From positions 1 through 36,745 of the forward strand of contig NSIP01000019.1 of assembly GCA_002737725.1 (NCBI GenBank): DNA of 36,745 nucleotides, read 5' to 3'. The stretch's first letter is position 1. Each line of letters begins with the position of its first letter. Shown piece after piece: positions 9,061 through 16,968 of this stretch. This DNA is from Rhodospirillaceae bacterium. Lineage in GTDB: Bacteria; Pseudomonadota; Alphaproteobacteria; Rhodospirillales; Rhodospirillaceae. The notes under the pieces were generated by a model, which saw only the letters and a list, made by a program, of their open reading frames with translations, was not told where the DNA came from and did not search any database. Position numbers and translations under genes: made by a program.

Positions 9061-10512
9061 ATGGCGCATAATATTTTAATCGTTGACGACGAAACCGATA
9101 TCCGATCGCTGATCTCTGGTATCCTCCAGGATGAGGGATACACAACCCGTGAGGCGGCAGGCAGCGAACAAGCACTGGCCTTGTTGAAGTCCAAAGCACC
9201 GTCTGCAGTGATTCTTGATATCTGGCTAGAACGCAGCAGGCTTGATGGCTTGCAAGTTCTAAATGCGATCAAAACCATGCGCCCGTCTGTTCCGGTGATC
9301 ATGATCAGCGGTCACGGTACGATTGAAACGGCCGTCAAGGCTATCAAACACGGCGCGTACGATTTTATCGAGAAGCCATTTCAGGCGGATCGGTTGCTGC
9401 TGATTTTAGATCGCGCGATTGAAGCCGCTCGCCTGAAGCGGGAAAACTTAGAACTCAAATCTCGAGCGGGAGAGCCTGAGAAATTGATCGGCAACTGCAC
9501 GCCTGTCGCAAATCTGCGTCGTATCATCGAGCGCGTTGGCCCAACGGGATCACGGATTCTCATCGCAGGCCCTGCGGGCTCGGGTAAAGAAATAGTGGCG
9601 CGTCAAATTCATTTGAAATCACCGCGCGCGGCTGGCCCATTTGTTGTCGTCAATTGCGCATTCCTTCATCCTGACCGCTTGCAAGACATGCTGTTTGGCA
9701 CGTCGGGTGCAAATGATCAGCGGGCATTGGGCCTTCTGGAAATGGCTGACGGTGGCACTTTATTGTTGGACGAAGTGGCCGACATGCCGCTCGAAACGCA
9801 AGGGCGAATTGTTCGTGTTCTGCAAGACCAGAACCTGGACCGCTCGAATGGGATGGGCCAGGTTGACTTAGATGTTCGCTTTGTCGCAACGACAAATCGC
9901 GATTTGACGAATGAGATTCGCAACGGGGCATTTCGCGAAGAACTTTACTATCGCCTCAGTGTAGTACCCGTACAGGTGCCCGCATTATCCGAGCGGCGCG
10001 AAGATATCCCTGAGCTTGCCCGTTACCTGATCGAGCGCGGCGCGGTCACTGCAGGGCTTCCGCGACGTGAATTGGCCGAAGATGCCATCGCGGTCCTTCA
10101 GACGTATCAATGGCCGGGCAACGTGCGGCAGTTGCGTAATGTCATCGATTGGTTGCTGATTATGGCCCCCGGGACAGCCAGCGAACCGATCCGCGCGGAG
10201 ATGCTTCCCCCAGATATCCGCAGCGATGCACCGCAAATGCTGAAGCTTCAGCGCTCTGACGAAATGATGACGCTGCCGCTGCGCGACGCGCGCGAGATGT
10301 TCGAGCGCGATTACCTGGTGGCTCAAGTCATTCGTTATGGTGGTAACATTTCCAAGACATCCGAGTTCGTGGGCATGGAACGCTCAGCGTTGCATCGAAA
10401 GTTGAAGTCCCTGGGAATTGGGGGCGATATGCGCGTGCGTCTTGAAGACCAAGAGTCGTATAGAGCCCCCAAGATATTTCCATTAGGTCGCGCCGGTTTT
10501 AGGCCCGAGTAA
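9061..10512 (+). CDS. ntrX: Response regulator NtrX
   Basis: The receiver domain starts ILIVDDETDIR with phospho-acceptor Asp53. The AAA+-like domain has a Walker A variant GPAGSGKE (170-177) and TLLLDEVADMP. A C-terminal Fis-type helix-turn-helix follows (GGNISKTSEFVGMERSALHR). Where NtrC has GAFTGA, this protein has FGTSGAND (from residue 212), so the sigma-54 contact loop is absent. That is typical of alphaproteobacterial NtrX, which is thought to act on sigma-70 promoters. A good ribosome site (AAGAGG) lies 7 bases before ATG 9061. Length 483 is slightly above the usual 450-460 because of a tail after the helix-turn-helix. Confidence 0.95.
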   Translation: MAHNILIVDDETDIRSLISGILQDEGYTTREAAGSEQALALLKSKAPSAVILDIWLERSRLDGLQVLNAIKTMRPSVPVIMISGHGTIETAVKAIKHGAYDFIEKPFQADRLLLILDRAIEAARLKRENLELKSRAGEPEKLIGNCTPVANLRRIIERVGPTGSRILIAGPAGSGKEIVARQIHLKSPRAAGPFVVVNCAFLHPDRLQDMLFGTSGANDQRALGLLEMADGGTLLLDEVADMPLETQGRIVRVLQDQNLDRSNGMGQVDLDVRFVATTNRDLTNEIRNGAFREELYYRLSVVPVQVPALSERREDIPELARYLIERGAVTAGLPRRELAEDAIAVLQTYQWPGNVRQLRNVIDWLLIMAPGTASEPIRAEMLPPDIRSDAPQMLKLQRSDEMMTLPLRDAREMFERDYLVAQVIRYGGNISKTSEFVGMERSALHRKLKSLGIGGDMRVRLEDQESYRAPKIFPLGRAGFRPE

Positions 10513-10534
10513 GGGGCGTTATAGGTTTGCTGTC

Positions 10535-11911
10535 ATGAAAATTGTTATTTGCGGCGCAGGCGAAGTTGGTTCAAGCATTGCCAAATATCTCTCCGAGGAG
10601 GGTGGCAACCTCACCGTCATAGATCAAGATGCCGATCTGGTGCGCCAGATTTCACAAAACTTAGACGTGCGAGGCGTGATTGGGCACGCCTCGCACCCTG
10701 ATGTCTTGGAACGTGCAGGCATTGCTGATGCCGATATGATTATCGCCGTTACCCACTCCGACGAAGTCAACATGGTGGCCTGCAAAATCGCCCATCACAT
10801 GTTCAAGGTCCCCACCAAGATCGCGCGCATTCGCAGTCAAGTTTACTTGCAGCCAATGTGGGCTGAACTTTATACCAACAAAGCGATTCCCATCGACGTC
10901 ATCATTTCCCCCGAATTGGAAGTGGCGCGCGCGATGAAACGGCGCATCGAAACGCCAGGTGCGATAGATGTGATTCCACTCGCCGACGACAAAGTGCGCC
11001 TTGTGGGCGTGCGCTGCACCGCCGACACGCCCATCACAGCGACGCCCTTACGACAGCTCACGAGCCTGTTTCCGGACATGAAAATTGTTATCGTCGGGAT
11101 CAAACGTAATGACCGCGTCATTATTCCGCGTGGTGATGATGAAATGTACGATGACGACGAAGTGTATTTCGTTGTCGAGTCAGATCAATGCCAACGTGCA
11201 TTGTCAGCGTTTGGGCATGAAGAGGTCGCGATACGGAGCTCCGTCATTCTGGGCGGCGGCAATATCGGTCTGTTCGTCGCGCAACAACTTGAAGCTGATC
11301 ACCCCGAGATCAACTTGAAGATTGTTGAGTTTGATCTCGCTCGTGCAGAATTTTTGTCTGAGACCCTTAATCGAACTACCGTCCTTCATGGTGACGCTCT
11401 AAGCCCTGAAATTTTAGCCGAGGCGGGCGTGGCCGGGGCAGGAACCGTCATTGCCGTGACACAAAACGACGAGACAAATATCTTAGCCTCTCTGCTGGCC
11501 AAGAAAAGAGGCGCGCTGCGCACTGTCACGCTTATCAATAAGTCGAAATATAACACGTTGGTCAGCGGCTTGGGTGTTGATGTCGTCGTCAACCCGCGCT
11601 CGATTACAGTATCGCGAATCTTGCAGCATGTGCGGCGTGGACGCATTCACAGCGTCTATAATCTGCAGGATGATTTTGGTGAACTGATCGAGGCCGAAGC
11701 CATGCAAACCTCTGGCCTAATTGGCAAGCCACTGCGCCAGTTGAATCTGCCTACGGGAACGCGCATTGGCGCGTTGATCCGCAAAGGTAAGGTGATTGTC
11801 CCGCGCGGCGAAACCACGGTTAACAGCGGTGATCGTATTATCATGTTCGTGGCGAAAGGTGCTGTGAAGCATGTTGAAAAATTATTCTCAGTTCGGTTGG
11901 AATTCTTTTAA
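10535..11911 (+). CDS. trkA: Trk potassium-uptake regulatory subunit TrkA
   Basis: A 458-residue cytoplasmic protein with two RCK (KTN) nucleotide-binding repeats. The first has a Rossmann loop CGAGEVGSS at the N-terminus with acidic VIDQD at the end of strand 2. The second has GGGNIG from residue 240. Each is followed by an RCK_C domain (about 140-225 and 370-455). TrkA binds NAD(H)/nucleotides and gates the TrkH/TrkG K+ channel subunit, which is not in this window. It lies 22 bases after ntrX and 2 bases before dat, in the conserved ntrYX-trkA-dat-hfq order. Confidence 0.96.
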   Translation: MKIVICGAGEVGSSIAKYLSEEGGNLTVIDQDADLVRQISQNLDVRGVIGHASHPDVLERAGIADADMIIAVTHSDEVNMVACKIAHHMFKVPTKIARIRSQVYLQPMWAELYTNKAIPIDVIISPELEVARAMKRRIETPGAIDVIPLADDKVRLVGVRCTADTPITATPLRQLTSLFPDMKIVIVGIKRNDRVIIPRGDDEMYDDDEVYFVVESDQCQRALSAFGHEEVAIRSSVILGGGNIGLFVAQQLEADHPEINLKIVEFDLARAEFLSETLNRTTVLHGDALSPEILAEAGVAGAGTVIAVTQNDETNILASLLAKKRGALRTVTLINKSKYNTLVSGLGVDVVVNPRSITVSRILQHVRRGRIHSVYNLQDDFGELIEAEAMQTSGLIGKPLRQLNLPTGTRIGALIRKGKVIVPRGETTVNSGDRIIMFVAKGAVKHVEKLFSVRLEFF

Positions 11912-11913
11912 GA

Positions 11914-12792
11914 ATGTCGCACGTCGCTTATGTCAATGGCAGGTATCTGCCTCACAAACATGCAACGGTTCATATTGAGGATCGTGGGTATCAGTTTGCC
12001 GATGCGGTTTACGAGGTTACTTGTATCTGGAATGGGTTACCTGTAGACCACGCGTCGCATTTGGCGCGGCTGCGTCATTCACTGACACAATTACGCATCC
12101 CGATGCCCTGTAGCGAGGCAGCTTTGACGGCCCTTCAACGCGAAGTCGTGCGCCGCAACCGCGTGACGCGCGGAACACTGTATCTGCAGGTTGGGCGCGG
12201 GGTTGCAACACGCAATCAACCGTTCCCCTCAAAGCCGGTGAAGCCGAGTTTAGTCATGGTCGCAAAACACGGGGCAGGGCCTTCTGAAGTTGTTGCTCAA
12301 GCAGGGGTGAAAGTCACTGTGCAGCCCGACATTCGCTGGGGCCGTGTTGATATCAAGTCGGTAGGGTTGCTGCCCAATGTTCTGGCAAAACAGGCTGCTG
12401 CCGAGGCAAAAGCCTTCGAAGCGTTGCTGGTTAAGCCCGATGGGAATGTCACCGAAGGCGGTGCGGCGAACGCCTGGATTGTCACCAAAGATAAAACGCT
12501 CATTACGCATCCGCTGAGCAACGCAATCTTAGGCGGTATCACGCGGGCAACGGTAATGCGTTTGGCAAAAACAGCAGGTTATCAAATCCAGGAACGCGCG
12601 TTCAGTTTGGACGAAGCGCTTGCGGCCAAAGAAATGTTTCTGACCGGAACAACGACATTTGTGCTGCCGGTGGTTCAGGTCGACGAGCGCACCATTGCCA
12701 ACGGATCGCCCGGCAGCGTGTCGTTGGATTTGCGTCAGCGCTATCTGGACTATGTTAATGCACTCGATGATACGGCGTGGGCTCCCATCTGA
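11914..12792 (+). CDS. dat: D-amino-acid transaminase (class IV PLP enzyme)
   Basis: A class IV aminotransferase of 292 residues. The Schiff-base lysine is Lys148 in VDIKSVGLLPNVLAKQ, matching the RCDIKSLNLLPNV-type site of D-alanine transaminases. Further family features are IEDRGYQFADAVYEV near residue 20 and EGGAANAWIV near 180. The reaction interconverts D-alanine plus 2-oxoglutarate with pyruvate plus D-glutamate, which supplies peptidoglycan precursors. BCAT-like and ADC-lyase relatives are the main alternatives, but the N-terminal block and the position after trkA favour D-AAT. No clear ribosome site is seen. The start is 2 bases after the trkA stop, so translation probably depends on trkA. 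Confidence 0.9.
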   Translation: MSHVAYVNGRYLPHKHATVHIEDRGYQFADAVYEVTCIWNGLPVDHASHLARLRHSLTQLRIPMPCSEAALTALQREVVRRNRVTRGTLYLQVGRGVATRNQPFPSKPVKPSLVMVAKHGAGPSEVVAQAGVKVTVQPDIRWGRVDIKSVGLLPNVLAKQAAAEAKAFEALLVKPDGNVTEGGAANAWIVTKDKTLITHPLSNAILGGITRATVMRLAKTAGYQIQERAFSLDEALAAKEMFLTGTTTFVLPVVQVDERTIANGSPGSVSLDLRQRYLDYVNALDDTAWAPI

Positions 12793-13457
12793 TGACGCCC
12801 TTGCCTAAACCCCGTGCCGTCTTGCTCGATTGGGATAACACACTAGTTGATACGTGGCCGTGCATTGGCAAGGCGGCGAATATTACACTTCAAGCAATGG
12901 GCCAACAGCCGTGGACGGATGCTGAGATTCGCGAGCGCGTGGCTGGCTCGTTGCGTGACACCTTTCCAAAAATCTACGGTGATCGCTGGGAAGAAGCGCG
13001 AGAGATTTTCTATCGCGCGTTCGAGCAGGTCCATCTTGAAATGCTGACCGTGCTGCCGGGTGCCGAGGCCTTTCTGAAGGTCGCGCTTCAACGTAATGTC
13101 TACTTGGGCGTGGTGAGCAACAAGACTGGTAAATACCTGCGTGCAGAAGCTGATCACTTGGGTTGGACGCCGTGGTTTGGTAAAATCGTTGGCGCACAAG
13201 ATGCCGCCCGCGATAAGCCTGCGCTTGAGCCTGTTCACCTGTCGCTAGCAGGATCAGGTATTGAGATCGGGGCTGACGTTTGGTTTGTGGGCGATGCCGC
13301 CATCGATATGGAATGTGGTGCTGCGGCGGGGTGCACGACAGTTTTAGTTCAAGCCGCCGACTATGATAGTGCGCATCGGCCACAGCGGCATGTGCCTGAC
13401 TGCCGCGCACTGCTGGAAGCATTTGAACACGCGTGGGCAGAGTGGGGGTTAAGCTGA
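12792..13457 (+). CDS. HAD-family phosphatase, phosphoglycolate-phosphatase-like
   Basis: A haloacid-dehalogenase-type hydrolase of about 221 residues. Motif I is LLDWDNTLVDTW, with nucleophile Asp13 and acid/base Asp15. Motif II is VVSNKTG. Motif IV is WFVGDAAIDMECGAAAG. An alpha-helical cap lies between motifs I and II, as in the Gph-like (subclass IA) group. The substrate cannot be read from sequence. The start ATG overlaps the dat stop by one base (TGATG); an upstream GTG at 12777 is in frame but unnecessary. The 3' end overlaps the next gene by 16-25 bases. Confidence 0.88.
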   Translation: MTPLPKPRAVLLDWDNTLVDTWPCIGKAANITLQAMGQQPWTDAEIRERVAGSLRDTFPKIYGDRWEEAREIFYRAFEQVHLEMLTVLPGAEAFLKVALQRNVYLGVVSNKTGKYLRAEADHLGWTPWFGKIVGAQDAARDKPALEPVHLSLAGSGIEIGADVWFVGDAAIDMECGAAAGCTTVLVQAADYDSAHRPQRHVPDCRALLEAFEHAWAEWGLS

Positions 13458-14401
13458 AAATAATTGGGTTGGGAATTGTGGGCGTTCTTGTGCTGAGCTA
13501 CGCAGGCTTTGTGGGTTATGCCTACTGGCCAGTGGGCCTGCCGGGAGTGCCTGCGAAATCGTTGGCCGACGCCACCGACAAGTTTGTCGACGTCGATGGA
13601 CTGAGCATTCGATATAAAACCTATGGCGAGCCAGCACCGGGCAAACCTAATCTTGTCCTGATGCATGGGTTTGGGAATTCGCTGCAGTCATATCGCAACC
13701 TCATACCGCTGTTGATGGATTGCTGCTTCGTGGTGGCGTTTGATTTCCCGGGATACGGGTTGTCGTCTAAGCCGGTCAAGTTTGATTACAGCAATGCGGG
13801 TCAAGCTGAGATCGCGATAAAATTTTCCAAGGCCTTGAATATTGAAAAGCCGGTGTATGGTGGGCACTCCATGGGCGGGGCCATCGCATTACATACCGGC
13901 GTTAAAGACCCGGCAGCCTCGGGAATTATCTTTATCGATCCAGGTATTTACGAAACTGGTGTGCCGAAAGTGATGGCCATGACCCCGTTTCCGTTGCCGC
14001 GTATGTCGGCCAAGTTATTTGGCAACCGCGAATGGCGCGGGCAATTCATGAAAGTGTCGTTTGTCGACCCTAGCGTCATCACCGATGCCGTCATGGATGA
14101 CCTGTCACGCACGGCGCGCACCGATGACTACTGGACCGGCACGACAGCCATGATGAGCAATTTCACCATGGGCCAGGAAGAACCGCTGTTGCCCAAGGTA
14201 AAGGTGCCGGTGTTGGCAATCTTTGGCGAAGCTGACCGCAACCATCCCGACGCCGACCGAAAAAGACTCCAAGCCGACATTCCCGGAAGCGGGTTAGTCG
14301 TCATTGAGAATGCGGGGCATTACCCCCACGAGGAAAAAGCCACTGAAACCGCCACGGCGATTAAGGCGGCGCTGGCAACTTGGTTCCCGCCACACCCTTA
14401 A
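13433..14401 (+). CDS. Membrane-anchored alpha/beta hydrolase
   Basis: About 322 residues. An N-terminal hydrophobic segment (about 10-30, IIGLGIVGVLVLSYAGFVGY) probably anchors the enzyme in the inner membrane with the hydrolase domain outside. The oxyanion segment is LMHGFGNS, the nucleophile elbow GHSMGG, a likely acidic residue lies in IFGEADRNHP, and the catalytic His is in NAGHYPHEE. This is a complete Ser-Asp-His triad of the esterase/haloalkane-dehalogenase-like superfamily. The start is uncertain between GTG 13433 and GTG 13442; both overlap the end of the HAD gene, which suggests coupling. The substrate is unknown. Confidence 0.88.
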   Translation: MGRVGVKLKIIGLGIVGVLVLSYAGFVGYAYWPVGLPGVPAKSLADATDKFVDVDGLSIRYKTYGEPAPGKPNLVLMHGFGNSLQSYRNLIPLLMDCCFVVAFDFPGYGLSSKPVKFDYSNAGQAEIAIKFSKALNIEKPVYGGHSMGGAIALHTGVKDPAASGIIFIDPGIYETGVPKVMAMTPFPLPRMSAKLFGNREWRGQFMKVSFVDPSVITDAVMDDLSRTARTDDYWTGTTAMMSNFTMGQEEPLLPKVKVPVLAIFGEADRNHPDADRKRLQADIPGSGLVVIENAGHYPHEEKATETATAIKAALATWFPPHP

Positions 14402-14403
14402 AC

Positions 14404-14422
14404 CCTAGGCAATCTGCCGAGG
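14404..14422 (+). terminator. Weak hairpin after the alpha/beta hydrolase gene
   Basis: CCT-A-GGCA, loop ATC, TGCC-G-AGG forms a 7-pair stem with one mismatch immediately after the hydrolase stop. No U-tract follows on the plus strand. A downstream run of A residues (about 14447-14455) would give U only on the other strand. It could be a Rho-assisted end of the ntr-trkA transcript before the hfq promoter region. Low confidence. Confidence 0.25.
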
Positions 14423-14553
14423 CTGCCCAGGTTGCCCAAAAGCCAAAAAAAAACTAGCATTTCAAAGGTTTCACCAAATTTGCCGTGAAACTGGAGTGCG
14501 ACCTAAGCGGTACCAAAATAAGTCAATAAACAAAACATAAGGTGCAAACTACC

Positions 14554-14835
14554 ATGCCCGCCGAGAAGGCTCAGAACGTTCAAGATGTGTTCTTGAATGC
14601 CATTCGCAAAAACAAAACTCCCGTCACTGTCTTCCTAGTCAACGGCGTAAAGTTGCAGGGTATCGTCACATGGTTCGACAATTTCTCGATGCTCTTGCGT
14701 CGTGACGGTCAGACACAGTTGGTGTATAAGCACGCCATCTCGACAGTCATGCCGTCAGCGCCTGTCAACCTGTTTGAGCCGACCGACGGCACGGGTGACA
14801 AAGAGGACGTGCCTGCTGCAGGCCACGCCGAATAG
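14554..14835 (+). CDS. hfq: RNA chaperone Hfq
   Basis: A small Sm-like protein of 93 residues. The Sm1 motif runs from [20 protein letters not shown] and the Sm2 motif is [13 protein letters not shown]. The QDVFLN(A/I)R segment at the N-terminus forms part of the proximal RNA-binding face. A C-terminal acidic tail (about 25 residues) follows. Hfq hexamers pair small RNAs with mRNAs and in Alphaproteobacteria also affect nitrogen control (nifA expression). I chose ATG 14554, with AAGG 11 bases upstream; the in-frame GTG at 14542 would overlap this site. It precedes hflX, as is standard. Confidence 0.97.
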   Translation: MPAEKAQNVQDVFLNAIRKNKTPVTVFLVNGVKLQGIVTWFDNFSMLLRRDGQTQLVYKHAISTVMPSAPVNLFEPTDGTGDKEDVPAAGHAE

Positions 14836-14854
14836 ACCAAGATAGATCAAACAA

Positions 14855-14859
14855 AGAGG
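14855..14859 (+). promoter_or_regulatory. Ribosome-binding site before a putative ACG start of hflX
   Basis: AGAGG lies 20 bases after the hfq stop and exactly 6 bases before ACG 14866, where homology predicts the HflX N-terminus. No ATG, GTG or TTG exists in the hflX frame between the hfq stop and GTG 15028. The site argues that the original start was here. Confidence 0.5.
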
Positions 14860-14865
14860 CTCCCC

Positions 14866-16230
14866 ACGTCCCACGCCACACAAGAAACCGCCATTCCGGC
14901 CACCCGGACGCTGGTAGTTTATCCGCACATTAAGTCGCGCGACTATTCAGACTCTCGCGGTGATCGCCTGGCCAGTTCACGCCTTGAAGAAGCGCGCGGG
15001 CTGGCTGCTGCCATTGCTCTGAACGTTGTGCATTCCGAAACCGTGAACTTGCAACGCCCGCGCCCAGCGACGCTGCTGGGGCAGGGCACGGTGGACCGCC
15101 TTGGTGTGCTGATCAAAGAGCAGGATATTTTGCTGGCGGTGGTTGATGGCCACTTGTCACCAGGTCAGCAGCGCAATCTGGAAAAAGATTGGGCCTGCAA
15201 GGTGATCGACCGCACCGGTCTGATTTTAGAAATCTTCGGCGAACGCGCCAAGACGCGCGAAGGCATGTTGCAAGTTGAACTGGCGCATCTGAATTATCAG
15301 AAAAGCCGACTGGTTAGAAGCTGGACGCACTTGGAACGGCAGCGCGGCGGCTTCGGATTCATGGGCGGTCCCGGTGAAACGCAAATTGAAATCGACCGTC
15401 GTTTAATCGGCGAGCGCGTAATTCGGCTGAAGAAAGAGCTGGAGAGTGTGACGCGCACCCGCCAGCTTCATCGCCAAGCGCGCAAGCGCATCCCGTACCC
15501 CATCGTCGCATTGGTGGGTTACACCAACGCTGGCAAATCGACGCTGTTCAATACACTGACCTCGGCCGGTGTGGTCGCGAAGGACCAGTTGTTTGCAACG
15601 CTTGATCCGACCATGCGGCAATTGAAATTGCCGTCGGGTCGCTCGGTTATTTTGTCTGACACGGTTGGATTTGTGTCGGATCTACCGCACGAATTGGTGG
15701 CAGCGTTCCGCGCCACGTTGGAAGAAGTTCTGGAAGCCGATGTGATCATCCATGTGCGCGATGTTGCCCACGAGGAAACCGAGGCCCAGAAGAAAGATGT
15801 TGAGGAAGTACTGGCGTTTTTAGGGATCGACCCTGAGAAAGCCAGTGAAGCTAAGCCGATTGTCGAGGCCTTGAACAAGATTGATTTGCTGACGGAAGAT
15901 GACCGTCTACGCATCACAGGCACCGCGTCGCGCGCCAATGATCGCGTGGCCTTATCGGCTCTAACGGGTGCGGGAGTGGCGCGGATGCTAGCCGTGATCG
16001 ACCGTCATTTGGCCAAAGCCCGCGATGCTATTGAACTTGCGGTACCCCTCGAAGACGGCGCGACGCTGGCCTGGATTTATCGACGCGGTGAGGTGCTCAG
16101 CCGTCGCGATACCGAAACTGAGGCCATTGTCATAGCCTTGCTGGATGTCGCCGATGTCGCGCGGCTTGAAAAAAATGGCAGCGTGCGCATCAACCCGCGG
16201 CTGTCAGCTCCTGCTGTGGCAGCGGAATAA
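14866..16230 (+). CDS. hflX: Ribosome-splitting GTPase HflX (non-canonical start)
   Basis: A translational GTPase that splits stalled 70S ribosomes. Its N-terminal domain shows RPATLLGQGTVD and, in the linker helix, RGGFGFMGGPGETQIEIDRR. The G domain shows G1 GYTNAGKST, G2/G3 LFATLDPT and DTVGFV, and G4 NKID. Homology to HflX continues upstream of GTG 15028 in the same frame (TLVVYPHIK, RLEEARGLAAAI), but no ATG/GTG/TTG is available there. ACG 14866 sits 6 bases after AGAGG, so either ACG is used or the protein starts at 15028 and lacks 54 residues. With ACG the length is 454, normal for the family. It is directly downstream of hfq. Confidence 0.9.
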   Translation, partial: TSHATQETAIPATRTLVVYPHIKSRDYSDSRGDRLASSRLEEARGLAAAIALNVVHSETVNLQRPRPATLLGQGTVDRLGVLIKEQDILLAVVDGHLSPGQQRNLEKDWACKVIDRTGLILEIFGERAKTREGMLQVELAHLNYQKSRLVRSWTHLERQRGGFGFMGGPGETQIEIDRRLIGERVIRLKKELESVTRTRQLHRQARKRIPYPIVALVGYTNAGKSTLFNTLTSAGVVAKDQLFATLDPTMRQLKLPSGRSVILSDTVGFVSDLPHELVAAFRATLEEVLEADVIIHVRDVAHEETEAQKKDVEEVLAFLGIDPEKASEAKPIVEALNKIDLLTEDDRLRITGTASRANDRVALSALTGAGVARMLAVIDRHLAKARDAIELAVPLEDGATLAWIYRRGEVLSRRDTETEAIVIALLDVADVARLEKNGSVRINPRLSAPAVAAE

Positions 16231-16232
16231 AA

Positions 16233-16490
16233 GTGCGCGATATCGACCCTGTCGCTGTGATCGGCGCGCTGCGCGAAGTGGCCGAGACCATCATCCTGCG
16301 GCGCTTCAATAAGCTGGCCGATGTAGACGTGCGCACCAAAACCAGCAAGCATGATCTTGTCACCGTGGCCGACCCGGAGGGTGAACTGCGCCTGGCCATC
16401 ACGTTGCCCGCGTTGTTTCCGGGTTCGAGGTTGATCGGCGAAGAAAGCGTATCAAAAAATCCTGCCTTGCTGAACGAATTGGCCAGATCC
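16233..16490 (+). pseudogene. Inositol-monophosphatase-family gene, truncated 5' fragment
   Basis: Starting with GTG two bases after hflX, the first ~85 codons match the N-terminus of IMPase-family phosphatases (SuhB/HisN-like). They show KTSKHDLVTVADPEGE and LFPGSRLIGEESVSKNP with the metal-binding Glu of GEES. At about 16485-16490 the similarity stops. The essential DPxDGT motif and the whole C-terminal half are missing, and the frame ends at 16553 in unrelated sequence. The break coincides with the start of a fragment that is coding on the opposite strand. The product cannot be an active phosphatase. Confidence 0.7.
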
Positions 16491-16887
16491 GGCCCAGCAC
16501 CAGCGTGTTCTCCTCGGTCGTGCGCAGGCGGAACATGGCGCCTTGGCGGCTGATGAAGTTGAAGCTTTGCTTGCGCCCAGAAAACTTGCCCTCCTTCATG
16601 TATTTGACTTGAAAGCGTCCGCTACCAATGGAGTTGATTTCCTTGAAGCTGGAATCACCCTTCAAATATTTCAGGTGGTGGGCAATCTGGCGGTCGGCGT
16701 CCTCTTTGTTGATGGTGCCGCACGCCAGTTTTCCGAATAGCGGCGCATAGGTGATGATGCTGATGTAGGTAATTCCATACTCGCCGGTGGACGTGAATCG
16801 GATCTCGGTGTCGAACTGCCCTGGCAGCTGGCCAACACCGCCAGCGTAGTCATGGCTATAAAAATAGAAATATTTATTATTTTCAAT
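16490..16887 (-). pseudogene. Fragment of an unrecognised protein gene
   Basis: One minus-strand frame is open from a TGA at 16888-16890 down into the IMPase remnant and has protein-like composition. Segments include KYFYFYSHDYAGG, RFTSTGEYGITYISIITYAP, GSGRFQVKYMKEGK and GRKQSFNFISRQGAMFR. It lacks a start codon and has no proper 3' end, because it runs into IMPase antisense. I read it as an internal piece of a foreign gene joined here by rearrangement. I do not recognise the family. An alternative frame starting TTG 16886 has a signal-peptide-like beginning but loses protein character after ~25 codons. Confidence 0.4.
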
Positions 16888-16934
16888 TCATTAAGTTTAC
16901 TTCTTAGGACATAACATTAAGTTTTAAAATTGTC

Positions 16935-16957
16935 ATCCTGGGCACAATGCCCAGGAT
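16935..16957 (-). terminator. Perfect hairpin after mazG; possible palindromic repeat
   Basis: ATCCTGGGCA (16935-16944), a 3-base loop, and TGCCCAGGAT (16948-16957) form a perfect 10-pair stem 11 bases beyond the mazG stop. On the minus strand it is followed by GACAATTTTAAAA, giving a short U-rich tract, so it can act as the mazG terminator. GTCATCCTGGGC... hairpins are also a widespread type of short palindromic repeat in Alphaproteobacteria, so it may be a repeat reused as a terminator. Confidence 0.6.
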
Positions 16958-16968
16958 CAGGGTATCGT

